Shown piece after piece: positions 45,575-55,329 of a stretch of DNA of 64,000 nucleotides. Below the pieces are notes generated by a model. It ran no database searches, was not told the DNA's origin, and worked only from the letters and a program-made list of their open reading frames with translations. How positions within the stretch are numbered: position 1 is the stretch's first letter; each line of letters starts with the position of its first letter. The stretch is from Shewanella electrodiphila (GTDB taxonomy: Bacteria > Pseudomonadota > Gammaproteobacteria > Enterobacterales > Shewanellaceae), in NCBI RefSeq assembly GCF_023283985.1, contig NZ_JAKIKU010000006.1:186001-250000 (forward strand), in the 5' to 3' direction. A program made the position numbers and the translations under genes.

Positions 45575-46861
45575 TTATCGCTTTTTAGCCTGAATAAGGC
45601 TATTTCTTGGAGTAATACTGTTCGAACAAAATTCAAGCACATCCACTTGGTAGTTATGTTGTTCTAAAAAACACATTCTATCTAAAATTAACCACTGTTC
45701 TAAAACGCGTCTAAACAGGTGTGCGACCAAATCAATTCTCTGTGTCAGTCTTTGTCTTTGCTTACCGATTTCTAAATAGTGTTCAATATCTGCAACCGAG
45801 GTTATATCGACCTGTTTTTGTACAGCTGCCCAATGACAGAAGTCCACAAAACGACCTGAAAGCTGACTACGTTTAATGCTTGGGATAGGTAAGTAGCATT
45901 TATTACCTGATGCGGCTCTTTGCAGGCTATCAAAGCCCAAACGCCAAGCAACTTCTTGATGCCTTAACGTTAACTGCCTTTCATTGGCGATAACGCTTTG
46001 CTGCAGAGGCAACTGCAAATCATGGCGAGAAAGCGTAAAACCCACTTGCTTAGCCACATCAGAAAGTGGCTGATATTGCTGCGCTTCAATTAAATGATAA
46101 CAACAAGGTGAAAATGAAATGGCTTGTGTAGATGACTGAACGGCCAAATCAATTAACCTCACATGTAAATCACCGCATGCATGCAGTGCAATGGCATGTT
46201 GCTCAGCCTTTAAAGGATTCTCTGATAACTTAAATACATCGGTGCAACGAAACTGCTGTTGTAATTGCCAATGTTGAGCAAACTCATGACCTTGATCGCA
46301 CAAGTTCTGTTGCCACTCTAAACTGGTCACCGGCAAGTTACGGCTTTTGGCGAGATAACGCCCTAAATGTCCTTTACCTGCACACCACTCTACAATCGGT
46401 AGGCGATCATTTGGAACATGTGCTGCAAACTGAGTGATCTGTTGCCATTTACGGCCTTTAATATGGGCACTAAAATGACTCAGCTCTGTTTCAGTAAGTT
46501 GTAAGTCAATCGGCTGATGGCTCGATGTCTCGCTTTGATTAGTATTATCGATACAACTAGCCGTAATGCCTTCAGTCAACAACGCGGCAAGCTCTTGTTC
46601 ACTCCATTTAAAACAAGAGTTTGACGATAAATCTTCTATTAGACTCGGCAGTAAATAATTAACTAAGTTTTGTTGCTCAAGATCTAGTGTCTCAATATCA
46701 GCGTCATCTATTTGCCATACCGTTTTTGCTAACTTCGGAAACGCTTGTTGCCAAGGCAAAACCTCGCATTCAAACGCTTTTACTTGCCACAGAGCCTTGA
46801 GTGACGATAGACATTCACTGATCTGCGCAAGTTTAAGCTTGTTAGCTGAACGAATAGACAA
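45575..46861 (-). CDS. Class I SAM-dependent methyltransferase, substrate unknown
   Basis: A 428-residue cytoplasmic protein. The SAM-binding motif is VEWCAGKGHLGRYLAKS near residue 156, with an acidic strand end (TSLEW) and a later FSPCCYHLIE, which resembles the METTL25/GSTCD group of methyltransferase-like proteins. The N-terminal 140 residues are helical and acidic, and the C terminus is basic (LIQAKKR). The substrate, perhaps RNA, cannot be told. It lies 12 bases after the lipoprotein gene on the same strand and probably shares its transcript. Confidence 0.75.
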   Translation of the reverse strand: MSIRSANKLKLAQISECLSSLKALWQVKAFECEVLPWQQAFPKLAKTVWQIDDADIETLDLEQQNLVNYLLPSLIEDLSSNSCFKWSEQELAALLTEGITASCIDNTNQSETSSHQPIDLQLTETELSHFSAHIKGRKWQQITQFAAHVPNDRLPIVEWCAGKGHLGRYLAKSRNLPVTSLEWQQNLCDQGHEFAQHWQLQQQFRCTDVFKLSENPLKAEQHAIALHACGDLHVRLIDLAVQSSTQAISFSPCCYHLIEAQQYQPLSDVAKQVGFTLSRHDLQLPLQQSVIANERQLTLRHQEVAWRLGFDSLQRAASGNKCYLPIPSIKRSQLSGRFVDFCHWAAVQKQVDITSVADIEHYLEIGKQRQRLTQRIDLVAHLFRRVLEQWLILDRMCFLEQHNYQVDVLEFCSNSITPRNSLIQAKKR

Positions 46862-46873
46862 TACTGAACCCTT

Positions 46874-48049
46874 TTATGCTTGTTTTTTTACAGCCATTCG
46901 TTTGCCTAACCAGACACCGAATCCTAATGGCGCAAAAAATACCGCGATTAAGAACAAAATGAAATACAAAATCAAACTTTTAAGAGTTTCAGTGATTTGC
47001 TTAAACACTTGCTCAACTGTTTTCTGGGTCAAGTCATCAATATCTTGCACTGCAGCAATCCGTTCTCTGGTGACCATTTCGACTAAAGCTTCACGCTCAT
47101 TAGTCAGTAGCAGAGTTAAGGTTTCACGCTCTTTACTGAGTTGCTGTATTTTATCATCGGTTAACTCACTTAACTCTGCCAGTAAAGGGCTAAGTTCAGT
47201 GCGCATATCCGTCGCCAACATAGTCATCATCTCAGGCGTTTGCTCCATTAACGCTTGAAATTTAACAGTAGTCTCACTGATATTTTTAAGGGCTTGTTCT
47301 ACATCTGCTGCATTTACATCAGCATGCAAAGCATACAGCTCCGCTTTCCAGCCTAGAATTTTAGGCATTTGCTGAGTCGTCATGGCCATTCTATCGGACA
47401 TATCACTCATCACTTCAGGCATCGAACCAAAAGTGGTTATGGCTTCAAATTCAGAAATATTGCTATAAGTTAACCAATCTTGAAAAGCAGAAGAACGGCT
47501 AAAACTGATATCTTTAATTGGATTATCAGCAACATATTGTTTTACAAATGCTTGATGCTTTCTAAAACTGCTTGGATCAACAAAGCCTTTTACGGTTTTA
47601 GCAAATTTAGTCGACAGCATCTGGCTAGCTTCAATGGCGATTGATTGTTGCTGTCCAAATACATCGCTACCTGCGCCGTCAGAAAAGTATTGATTCATCT
47701 GCTCGGTAAACACCCATGTATCTACCATTGCGGCAACTGGAGATGCTTGAAAAATAGCACGCTGAAGGTTTTGCTCAGAGTAAATTTTCCACATCAAAGT
47801 ATTTGATTTTATAGCAACATCGTCAGTGCCATTAGCAATCAAATCGGCACTCGCCTCTACCTGAGTATAGAAACTATAACTAAACTCTCGGCTAAACATT
47901 CTCATGTTAATTTGCTCTTTAGGAAGCGGCTCTACGCCACTTTCAAGCTTAACTTCAAGTAATGAACAACCTGTCATTAACACTAAGCTTAAACTCATCA
48001 ACAACATAAAAGAGCCACGTTTTACTGCTGAACATAGCGATGATTTCAT
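46874..48049 (-). CDS. Lipoprotein with C-terminal membrane segment, unknown function
   Basis: I do not recognise the family. The 391-residue product has a lipoprotein signal with lipobox LMTGC near residue 27, a largely helical periplasmic body, a long heptad-like stretch (LTDDKIQQLSKERETLTLLLTNEREALVEM) suggesting a coiled coil, and a hydrophobic segment near the C terminus (LILYFILFLIAVFFAPLGF) followed by basic residues. The start ATG at 48047-48049 has GGAGA five bases upstream and is preferred over an upstream ATG at 48076. A lipid anchor plus a terminal membrane span points to an inner-membrane protein. Confidence 0.75.
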   Translation of the reverse strand: MKSSLCSAVKRGSFMLLMSLSLVLMTGCSLLEVKLESGVEPLPKEQINMRMFSREFSYSFYTQVEASADLIANGTDDVAIKSNTLMWKIYSEQNLQRAIFQASPVAAMVDTWVFTEQMNQYFSDGAGSDVFGQQQSIAIEASQMLSTKFAKTVKGFVDPSSFRKHQAFVKQYVADNPIKDISFSRSSAFQDWLTYSNISEFEAITTFGSMPEVMSDMSDRMAMTTQQMPKILGWKAELYALHADVNAADVEQALKNISETTVKFQALMEQTPEMMTMLATDMRTELSPLLAELSELTDDKIQQLSKERETLTLLLTNEREALVEMVTRERIAAVQDIDDLTQKTVEQVFKQITETLKSLILYFILFLIAVFFAPLGFGVWLGKRMAVKKQA

Positions 48050-48280
48050 GGTATTCTCCACACCAATTCTTAGCAATTTAGTTATTCCAAGCTAACAATA
48101 ATTAGTCTAATGCGTTTACATCAAACACAATAATTAGACAAGCGAGCATTAAAAGTAACTAACTGATATATAATACATTTAATTCACACGAGACTAATTT
48201 TTATGACGTTTAGTGTCTAGTGTTATTCATAAATATATCAGCGTAATTGCGCCTTTAACTGTTAATTATAGGATGTTTAT

Positions 48281-48511
48281 ATGCACTCACCATGTGTTGC
48301 CAAGTGCGGGCTGAACGATGATGATTTTTGTATGGGGTGTTTTAGACACATCAATGAAATTGTTGGCTGGGGACAAGCCAGTGAAGAGAAAAAACAAGCT
48401 GTATGGCAACAACTACCACAGCGAAAAGAGCAAATGAAAGGTGGTAATAATAGCCAGATCATTAGCCGTGATAAGTGGATAAAAGCCCAGACTGAAATTG
48501 AACAAGCTTAA
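48281..48511 (+). CDS. DUF1289 family protein
   Basis: A 76-residue protein with the DUF1289 pattern: SPCVAKCGLNDDDFCMGCFRHINEIVGW followed by a WQQLPQR helix. Four conserved cysteines at the N terminus may bind iron or zinc. Members such as E. coli YdhL are widespread and of unknown function. AGGATG lies upstream of the ATG. It converges on the M20 peptidase across a shared terminator. Confidence 0.88.
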   Translation: MHSPCVAKCGLNDDDFCMGCFRHINEIVGWGQASEEKKQAVWQQLPQRKEQMKGGNNSQIISRDKWIKAQTEIEQA

Positions 48512-48620
48512 AGATAGAATAACGAACAGATTTAAATAGTGAACGGTTAGATTAATAAAAAGTTTAGCTAATTATTGTCATGTTTACCTTTTACTCATAA
48601 CTAAACGTTAGATATGTAAA

Positions 48621-48659
48621 AAAAGAGCATGAATCAACATTAATTGCTCATGCTCTTTT
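48621..48659. terminator. Bidirectional terminator between DUF1289 and M20 peptidase genes
   Basis: Stem AAAAGAGCATGA/TCATGCTCTTTT of 12 pairs with a 15-base loop, between two convergent genes; A and T runs flank both sides. Confidence 0.85.
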
Positions 48660-48665
48660 AAATGA

Positions 48666-50201
48666 CTATTTATTTTTTAACTGTTCTAAGTTATTAAATA
48701 ACGTATAGAAAAAACCAATTGAGCGACCGTATTCTTTAACTAAAATACGCTCATTAACGCCATGAAAGCCTTTAAACTCTTCAGTATTTTCTAATTGAAT
48801 CGCTGTCATAGTATATACATCAGGTGCAAAGCTTCTGGCTTGAAAATGTTTAGAATCAGATCCACCGACCACAAAAAATGGTGACACGATTAAGTCATTC
48901 CCCCAAGTTTGGCGAATGGTTTTTTCCAGCATTTTGTAACCAGGGCCACCTGCATTGGCAACATTGGTAGCAGGTGTTGACGCTGAAATATCTTTAATTT
49001 CAATGCGTTCGTCTGCTATTGCTTTTTTCACATGAGCAATAATAACTTCTGGAGTATCACCCGGCATTGGTCTGAAATTGACTATAGCTGCAGCTGTTGG
49101 TGGCAATACATTATCCTTAATCCCTGCATTAAACATAGTAACTGCAATGGTGGTGTGGATCATGGCTCGTGTCAGTTCATTCTTTGACATTAGGTCAATG
49201 AATTCTTGCTCCAACGGGGTAACTTCGCCATCTTTACCAAATGCTACAGCCGAGTATAAAGGCTGATTCGCTTTATCTAATTCAGGTCCCATATAGCGGT
49301 ACTGAGCCCGCACAGCAGGGTGAATTCGGTAAGGGAATTGGGCTTTCTCTAATTTGGTTATCGCTTCAGCGACAATACCAATATTTGACTCCTCTGGTGG
49401 CATTGATGAATGTCCACCAATACCATTAATCGACAATTCTAGACTTATGAAGCCTTTCTGTGCAATTCCAATAAGTGCGGTATTTTCTTTAATCCCAGGG
49501 AAAATACCCGGTGTAATTGGTGCAGATTCATCCATTACGAATGCAAATCTTTCAATACCACGTTTTTCTAAAACATCGGCAATGTACCTAGCACCTTCAG
49601 GCCCGCCTACTTCTTCATCTTGTCCAAATACAAAATATAACGTGCGTGATGGCTGCCAACCTTCTGTTATCTTCATTTCAGCGGCTTCTAAAATGGCATG
49701 GATCTGGTTTTTATCATCTAATGATCCCCTTCCCCAAATGTAGCCATCTTTAATGGTGCCGGCAAAAGGATCGGCTTTCCATTGATCTCTTGAATCGGCA
49801 GGTACAGGTACTACATCTTGATGAGCATAAAAAAGCGCCGGTTGTAATGTTGGGTCTGTGCCTTCCCATGTATAGAGCAAACTGTAAGGTCGAGGATCTC
49901 CTAACACTTCCTTTTTCAATTTTGCATGTACCTTAGGATAACTTTTCTCGAGGTACGCGTGATAATCGGTAAAAGCTTTGGCATCAAAATCGTTTCGATC
50001 TTGATTAGAAATGGTTTTAAAGGTGACCGCCTTTGATAAACGTTTTGCAGCACCATCGAGGTCGACTTTGACCTCAACTTTTTCAACATTTTTCATCTGC
50101 ATTGATGAAAATTCTTGTTCGCTAGCTGCGCACACTGAAACTCCAGCGCTCAAGGCGATTGCTGAAATAAGCCCAGTAAAAATTTTAGTATAACTAAACA
50201 T
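48666..50201 (-). CDS. Exported M20 family metallopeptidase
   Basis: A 511-residue zinc peptidase of the M20 (carboxypeptidase PM20D1/CPS1-like) group. The start at 50199-50201 has AAGGGA six bases upstream and gives a signal peptide (MFSYTKIFTGLISAIALSAG...CAA); an upstream ATG at 50306 is in frame but unlikely. Metal ligands lie in YAHQDVVPVP, WGRGSLDDKNQ and GQDEEVGGPEGARY, and VVGGSDSKHF near the C terminus. It probably removes residues from peptides or N-acyl amino acids in the periplasm. Monocistronic. Confidence 0.88.
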   Translation of the reverse strand: MFSYTKIFTGLISAIALSAGVSVCAASEQEFSSMQMKNVEKVEVKVDLDGAAKRLSKAVTFKTISNQDRNDFDAKAFTDYHAYLEKSYPKVHAKLKKEVLGDPRPYSLLYTWEGTDPTLQPALFYAHQDVVPVPADSRDQWKADPFAGTIKDGYIWGRGSLDDKNQIHAILEAAEMKITEGWQPSRTLYFVFGQDEEVGGPEGARYIADVLEKRGIERFAFVMDESAPITPGIFPGIKENTALIGIAQKGFISLELSINGIGGHSSMPPEESNIGIVAEAITKLEKAQFPYRIHPAVRAQYRYMGPELDKANQPLYSAVAFGKDGEVTPLEQEFIDLMSKNELTRAMIHTTIAVTMFNAGIKDNVLPPTAAAIVNFRPMPGDTPEVIIAHVKKAIADERIEIKDISASTPATNVANAGGPGYKMLEKTIRQTWGNDLIVSPFFVVGGSDSKHFQARSFAPDVYTMTAIQLENTEEFKGFHGVNERILVKEYGRSIGFFYTLFNNLEQLKNK

Positions 50202-50524
50202 GCATATTCCCTTATAAGTTGAGTAGTAAGTCCATATTTTTCTGATCAGTTTGCGATGTCCAAATATATTGCTTTCAACAATTATCGCGATAGCCAGTGA
50301 AACCATAATGACGCACTAGACACTACAAATATAGTCAAAATTTAACCATAAGTCTGACATTTACTTATCAAGCGGCCTGTTGGTTAAATCCTTTTCAAAT
50401 AATCACCATTAACATGGTTAAGCCACGATTATGATGCAATAGCTGAGTTAATCCAATTCAACCATTTATTCGTTAATTCAACATCTTGGATGAATAAGTT
50501 CACAAATCAGCTTCGCAATAAAAT
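50202..50524. other. Intergenic stretch without a recognised gene
   Basis: About 320 AT-rich bases between the M20 peptidase start and the yajD terminator. It should carry the peptidase promoter. I see no RNA gene, repeat or clear operator. Confidence 0.5.
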
Positions 50525-50556
50525 GCAAAAAAAAGCCCATATAAATATGAGCTTTC
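50525..50556 (-). terminator. Terminator of yajD
   Basis: On the minus strand the stem AAAGCTCATAT/ATATGGGCTTT (one mismatch) is followed by a run of T, 25 bases past the yajD stop. Confidence 0.8.
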
Positions 50557-50579
50557 TATTTAAATATGAGCAAACAATA

Positions 50580-50936
50580 CTACTTTTTCATCATTGCTTT
50601 TAAATCAGCAAACGGATTATATGTCGCCGCTTCTTGTTTAACTTCGGTAGTGCTGCCGTAACGGATCAACTCTTCAAAACGAGAATGTTCATTATCGTGG
50701 CAATACAAACACAATAACTCCCAATTAGAACCATCTGATGGATTGTTATCATGGTTGTGATCCACATGATGAACTGTCAGCTCTGATAAATTTTTGTGGG
50801 TGAACTCACGGGTACAGCGGCCACACACCCAAGGATACAGTTTTAACGCTTGCTCGCGGTATCCCTTTTCACGGCTGGCTTTATAGTCTCTTGCTTCCGC
50901 TAATACTTTATCTAATTTACTTTGTGTGCCCGACAT
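50580..50936 (-). CDS. yajD: HNH nuclease family protein YajD
   Basis: A 118-residue protein of the YajD type with an HNH motif. A CGRC zinc pair and a second CLYC pair frame the HNH core HHVDHNHDNNPSDGSNWELL. The length matches E. coli YajD (115). The DNA target and role are unknown; similar small HNH proteins are common housekeeping genes, so it is not in itself a sign of a mobile element. A threefold 15-bp repeat lies just upstream of its start. Confidence 0.92.
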   Translation of the reverse strand: MSGTQSKLDKVLAEARDYKASREKGYREQALKLYPWVCGRCTREFTHKNLSELTVHHVDHNHDNNPSDGSNWELLCLYCHDNEHSRFEELIRYGSTTEVKQEAATYNPFADLKAMMKK

Positions 50937-50953
50937 CGACTTTCCAACTTTGG

Positions 50954-50998
50954 TTGATGAAACATTGATTGATGAAACATGGGTTGATGAAACAACAT
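50954..50998. repeat. Three 15-bp tandem repeats upstream of yajD
   Basis: TTGATGAAACA recurs at 50954, 50969 and 50984 with a strict period of 15 bases and diverging last four bases. It lies 18-60 bases upstream of the yajD start, probably in its leader. On the minus strand the unit reads ATGTTTCATCAA, so each copy carries an ATG, but none is in frame with yajD. The remainder, to 51347, is AT-rich without a recognised gene. Confidence 0.7.
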
Positions 50999-51347
50999 TG
51001 ATTAGTTCTAAAACATTACCCCAAGAATAATCTCAGTTATCACTCGGGGCAATGTTTTCTATCACAAACTGAATTTAATGATGACTGACAAACAAAATGG
51101 CCAACATTTTCTTTCAAGCTGAACGAGATTGAGTTAATGAAAATAAAATGACACTTATTAGTGCGGTTTATTTTTGAAACCGATTATTGCTTATTTGACG
51201 ATATTTTTGTTCAAAAAACACAGCCACCCATAATGGATAAAAGCCTGTAGAGGCGCATTAACATTAATGACAAAGGGTAATACTTTAATCATTAATGCTA
51301 TAAATTATGAATATTGTCACAAGCTGATGATGACAAAAAATAAGTGG

Positions 51348-51998
51348 TTATTGCGGTTTATCTGCAGGGGCATCTTGTTCAGAATTAGCCGTTTTAATGG
51401 CTTTTTTGTCATTCACAGCCGTTATCGATTTAGCGGAAATCCCTGCTGTTAAATTAAAACGCATCGCATCTTCAAAAGACCAATCCACTTCAATTAAATC
51501 TTCACGTTTTACTAAACTAGTGACACCGGCCATTTGGTAACTTAACTGGAATAAAACTGGCACCCATTCCCCTTCAGGTAGCGCATCAGTCAATGGTTTT
51601 GGCGCTGTTTGATTCATAATAAAGCCAACGACATAGCCACCATTTGCTTGTTTAATTAATACCGTCTTTTGGTTTTTCGGTTTTCCGTCGCGTTTCATCA
51701 AACCTGCAATATCTCGGATACTGCCATATACAGATTTAAACAAAGGAAACTTCATTAACTGCTGTTCAAGCCAGCCGTAAAGCCAAGCGAATGGGCTAAA
51801 AGAAAACAGCAGACCTGAAATAAACACTAACACCGCAACTAAGATAAACCCCGCACCGACAAAAGTGTTATCAAGCTCAACAATATCCAGTAGTAAATGG
51901 CCTAAACCATCTAACGAAATGAATAGCGACCAAAATAGCCAAAGGCTTAACACCATAGGAAGTAAATTGGTCAAGCCACGGGACAGGGTATTTTTCAT
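51348..51998 (-). CDS. DUF502 family inner-membrane protein
   Basis: A 216-residue DUF502 protein. Two membrane segments (near 12-32 and 48-72) are followed by the family signature PLFKSVYGSIRDIAGLM and VVGFIMNQ, with a soluble C-terminal part that ends in a polar tail. Function is unknown; homologs are widespread in proteobacteria and plants. It appears monocistronic. Confidence 0.88.
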   Translation of the reverse strand: MKNTLSRGLTNLLPMVLSLWLFWSLFISLDGLGHLLLDIVELDNTFVGAGFILVAVLVFISGLLFSFSPFAWLYGWLEQQLMKFPLFKSVYGSIRDIAGLMKRDGKPKNQKTVLIKQANGGYVVGFIMNQTAPKPLTDALPEGEWVPVLFQLSYQMAGVTSLVKREDLIEVDWSFEDAMRFNLTAGISAKSITAVNDKKAIKTANSEQDAPADKPQ

Positions 51999-52158
51999 TT
52001 AGCTCACGGAAAAGAAGAATCAAGACGAAAATGTTAACACAGTTTGCTCATTAGTCACTTCGCATATACCCCATGACTAATTAAGCAAACATGACATTGT
52101 GATCACTGTCACGCACAGAACCTACTAAGCGGCTGAACTGCTAAGCCAATAAGCAACG

Positions 52159-53307
52159 TCATTTTGTCTTTGGCGTGGATAGTGATTGCCATTGGTGACG
52201 TCCTAGCTCTAATACGACACCAACTGCTAAACCTGCTGCTGTATTAATCGCAAGGCAAGCTAATGCAGTGGTAAAAATTACGAATATACAAAATGGTTTG
52301 CCATCAATGAATCGTTTAGACCAGGCTAATTGGGTGCCAGCAATTGCAAGTAAGCTACCAAGCACAGCAAGTGGGATTAACGAAAGAACAGTGGCAATCC
52401 CCTGCCCCCAAAAAATAGCTATCAGCACACAAGTGGCGCCAAATATTGCTGGTGCTAACCAGGTACGCGCACCAAAATGATACTGAACAGCTAACCCGCC
52501 AGCGCCATGGCACATTGCTGCACCGCCAAATGGCGCCATTAATAAATTGGTCCAACCCGAGCTTTTTGCAAAAGCTTGTGGGGTAAACTTATCGCTATCT
52601 TCAGGAAATTTATCTTTTGCCATTGCAGAAATCGCAATCACCGCATTAGTTAAGGTGAGTGCTAATTGCGGCAAGACCAATAGTACAGCTGCCGAGCTCC
52701 ATTCATAGCTCTCTGGCCAGCTAAACTGCCAAGGCGCGGCTTGCGCAAAATTAAAACTAGGGGCACTTTGACTCAGATACTGCCAAACTATGCCAAAAAA
52801 GATAACCAAGGGCATGACAATGTATTGCATTGGCATAAATCGACTTAAAAATAATGCCGCGAAAGCAAGTAAGCCTACGCCCCAAGTTTCACTCATCATA
52901 AAGCCACCCATCCACATTAACTGAATGCCAATAGCTAATTGGATGCCAATACTAATCGCGGGTGATAGTTGCTTTGCCATCCATTGAATGATGCCACTGT
53001 ATGCCAATATCAGTAATATGACGCCCATTAACATTGCCGAAGCTTGTAACATCCCAGGCGTCAGGCCTTCAGCAATGACCAGCGCACTGATGACTTTCAT
53101 CGGCTGGGTTGGAATAGGCCTTCGATAATAAAATGCGCTAAAAAGCGCAAAAAAGCCAAAGCCAAGAAATATGCCTTGGGGTGAGAATTGATTAAGCGCA
53201 ATCAGGCCTAATACAAGTGGAAGGAAGGTACCTAAGTCAGCGAATGCACCGCTTAACTCTCCTGAAAGTTTGTTGACGTTATTTAAGCTATGGGTCTTAC
53301 ATCTCAT
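52159..53307 (-). CDS. MOT1-type sulfate/molybdate transporter
   Basis: A 382-residue inner-membrane transporter with about ten to twelve segments. The N-terminal SGELSGAFADLGTFLPLVLGL and the PTQPMKVISALVIAEGLTPG block are hallmarks of the MOT1 branch of the SulP superfamily; it lacks the STAS domain of classical SulP carriers. MOT1 proteins in plants and algae carry molybdate with high affinity; the bacterial substrate, molybdate or sulfate, is not established by sequence. No molybdenum cofactor gene lies nearby. Confidence 0.85.
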   Translation of the reverse strand: MRCKTHSLNNVNKLSGELSGAFADLGTFLPLVLGLIALNQFSPQGIFLGFGFFALFSAFYYRRPIPTQPMKVISALVIAEGLTPGMLQASAMLMGVILLILAYSGIIQWMAKQLSPAISIGIQLAIGIQLMWMGGFMMSETWGVGLLAFAALFLSRFMPMQYIVMPLVIFFGIVWQYLSQSAPSFNFAQAAPWQFSWPESYEWSSAAVLLVLPQLALTLTNAVIAISAMAKDKFPEDSDKFTPQAFAKSSGWTNLLMAPFGGAAMCHGAGGLAVQYHFGARTWLAPAIFGATCVLIAIFWGQGIATVLSLIPLAVLGSLLAIAGTQLAWSKRFIDGKPFCIFVIFTTALACLAINTAAGLAVGVVLELGRHQWQSLSTPKTK

Positions 53308-53527
53308 ATATCTTGCCGCAGGGATTGGATATATAAAGATAGCAATTTAAATGCCAATTATTTCTGTGATCGAGTTCAAAAAATATTGTGGTGTTAGTGA
53401 CTTACAAAAAACAGTGCGACAAAGTGACTCAATTTTAATATTCAGACAAGGTCATTTTGTCCAACTCTAACTGTATTTTATTTTGCTTTGGGTATGTACT
53501 TATTGCTTAAAATTTCTTATTTAAGGC

Positions 53528-53653
53528 TTTCTGCTTGAGGTTTACTGCAGGTGTTTAGGGCGGCTGTTTAGGGTTATTGCTTAGGGCTTGTGTTTAGGAC
53601 TGTTGCTTAGTGCTTTTGTTTAGGTTTAGGTTTAGGTTTAGGTTTAGGTTTAG
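53528..53653. repeat. TTTAGG hexamer repeat tract
   Basis: Five perfect TTTAGG units plus TTTAG occupy 53619-53653. Before them, from about 53550, come degenerate units of 12-14 bases that each contain TTTAGG, TTAGGG or TTAGTG. The tract lies between the phoU terminator and the MOT1-type gene and is not inside any gene. It resembles eukaryotic telomere repeats only by sequence; replication slippage is the simplest origin. Confidence 0.85.
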
Positions 53654-53657
53654 CCAA

Positions 53658-53689
53658 CAAAAAAGCCCCTAATTTTCATTAAGGGCTTT
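53658..53689 (-). terminator. Terminator of the pst-phoU operon
   Basis: On the minus strand, stem AAAGCCCTTAAT/ATTAGGGGCTTT with a tetraloop-like GAAA and a T run, 19 bases past the phoU stop. Confidence 0.88.
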
Positions 53690-53708
53690 GAGATGCAAAC
53701 CAATCAGT

Positions 53709-54419
53709 TTACATGTTTAAATCTTTTTCCATGTCTTCATAAGAAGTATGGCGAACATCTTTACCTTTCACGAAGAAGATAATGTACTCACAGATATTCT
53801 TACAGCGGTCACCGACACGTTCAACCGCACGAGCAGCCCAAAGTACGTCTAATACCGCTGGAATAGAGCGAGGATCTTCCATCATGTAAGTCATTAGCTG
53901 ACGGATAATACCTTCATATTCTTTGTCTAGCTTAGCATCTTCTTTATGCAGCTCAAGTGCATTGTCAGCATCCATACGCGCTAGCGCATCAAGTGTTGCA
54001 TGGAGTGTGCGCGTTGCATGACGCCCCATGTTTTCAATGCTCACAAGTAATGGCTGTTGATTATTTAAACGCTTATCTAAAGCAGCCTTTGCAATACGTA
54101 CACAAGCATCGCCAATACGTTCTAGATCAGTAATGGTTTTGCCAATCGTAATAATTAAACGTAAATCACTGGCAGCAGGTTGGCGCTTAGCAATAATACG
54201 GGTACATTCTTCATCAATAGACACTTCCATGCCATTGACTCTGTGATCGCCGTCAATTACCTTTTGCGCAAGCTCTGCGTCAAGTGATGCAAGTGCATCA
54301 AGTGACTCTTCAAGCTGACGCTCAACTAAACCGCCCATAGCTAAAACACGGTTACGGATATCTTCTAATTCAGCATTAAACTGACCAGAAATATGCTTAT
54401 TTAAACTTTTGTTTTCCAT
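53709..54419 (-). CDS. phoU: Phosphate transport regulator PhoU
   Basis: A 236-residue helical cytoplasmic protein that links the Pst transporter to the PhoR-PhoB system and keeps the Pho regulon off when phosphate is plentiful. Both PhoU repeats show the metal-binding pattern ([21 protein letters not shown] with [20 protein letters not shown], and [12 protein letters not shown] with [18 protein letters not shown]). The length is near E. coli PhoU (241). It is last in pstC-pstA-pstB-phoU. Confidence 0.97.
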   Translation of the reverse strand: MENKSLNKHISGQFNAELEDIRNRVLAMGGLVERQLEESLDALASLDAELAQKVIDGDHRVNGMEVSIDEECTRIIAKRQPAASDLRLIITIGKTITDLERIGDACVRIAKAALDKRLNNQQPLLVSIENMGRHATRTLHATLDALARMDADNALELHKEDAKLDKEYEGIIRQLMTYMMEDPRSIPAVLDVLWAARAVERVGDRCKNICEYIIFFVKGKDVRHTSYEDMEKDLNM

Positions 54420-54482
54420 TACTGTATCAACCTTTATTCTTTAAAATATTGACCGAAGTCTCGGCTATTAATGCCTGTACTA

Positions 54483-55301
54483 TTAGCCGTAACGACCCGT
54501 AATGTAATCTTCTGTCTTACGTTTTTTTGGCGTCGTAAAGATAGTATTGGTATCAGCGTACTCAATTAACTCGCCCATGTACATGAAGGCAGTTTGATCA
54601 GATACACGCGCAGCTTGTTGCATGTTGTGCGTAACGATAACCACTGTGTATTTTGATTTTAGCTCAGTAATTAGCTCTTCAATCGTTAATGTTGAAATTG
54701 GATCCAATGCTGATGTTGGTTCATCAAGTAACAAAACTTCTGGTTCAATAGCAATTGCACGGGCAATCACTAGACGTTGTTGCTGACCACCAGATAAACC
54801 AAAGGCGTTATCATGTAAACGGTCTTTCACTTCATCCCAAATTGCCGCGCCGCGCAGTGAACGTTCAGCTGCTTCGTCAAGTTCACGACGATTACTTACA
54901 CCTTGTAAACGTAGCCCGTAAACCACATTTTCATAAATTGACTTAGGAAACGGGTTAGGACGCTGGAACACCATACCAACATTACGACGAAGCGCAGCAA
55001 CGTCGACTTGCTTGTCATAAATATTTTGACCGTGAAGTAAAATCTCACCACTTGTATGACAGGTTTCAACTAAGTCATTCATACGGTTAATACAACGTAA
55101 TAATGTTGACTTACCACAACCACTTGGGCCAATAAATGCTGTCACTTGGTTTTTCGGGATTTTCATGCTCACATCGAATAGAGCTTGTTTATCACCATAA
55201 CGTAAATCTAAGTTACGAATTTCTAACGCAGTATCCTGTGCAGGTAGGTTAGCTAAATCGACAACTTCAGATTTAATAGCGCTTTGATCAATAGAAATCA
55301 T
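54483..55301 (-). CDS. pstB: Phosphate ABC transporter ATPase PstB
   Basis: The 272-residue ATP-binding subunit of the high-affinity phosphate importer. Walker A GPSGCGKS is at residues 58-65, the PstB-specific [22 protein letters not shown] follows, then LSGGQQQR and [12 protein letters not shown]. An N-terminal extension of about 25 residues precedes the usual E. coli start. It lies 28 bases after pstA and 63 bases before phoU. Confidence 0.97.
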   Translation of the reverse strand: MISIDQSAIKSEVVDLANLPAQDTALEIRNLDLRYGDKQALFDVSMKIPKNQVTAFIGPSGCGKSTLLRCINRMNDLVETCHTSGEILLHGQNIYDKQVDVAALRRNVGMVFQRPNPFPKSIYENVVYGLRLQGVSNRRELDEAAERSLRGAAIWDEVKDRLHDNAFGLSGGQQQRLVIARAIAIEPEVLLLDEPTSALDPISTLTIEELITELKSKYTVVIVTHNMQQAARVSDQTAFMYMGELIEYADTNTIFTTPKKRKTEDYITGRYG

Positions 55302-55329
55302 TTTTCTTTTTTCCTCAGGATATCGCTAA

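Noticed and set aside
50580..50936. HNH nuclease as a homing or defence gene
   Set aside because: It matches the housekeeping YajD family in length and zinc pairs, and there are no partner genes of a defence system.
53528..53653. TTTAGG repeats as a sign of a linear replicon end
   Set aside because: The tract is internal, flanked by ordinary bacterial genes on both sides, and decays into degenerate units.
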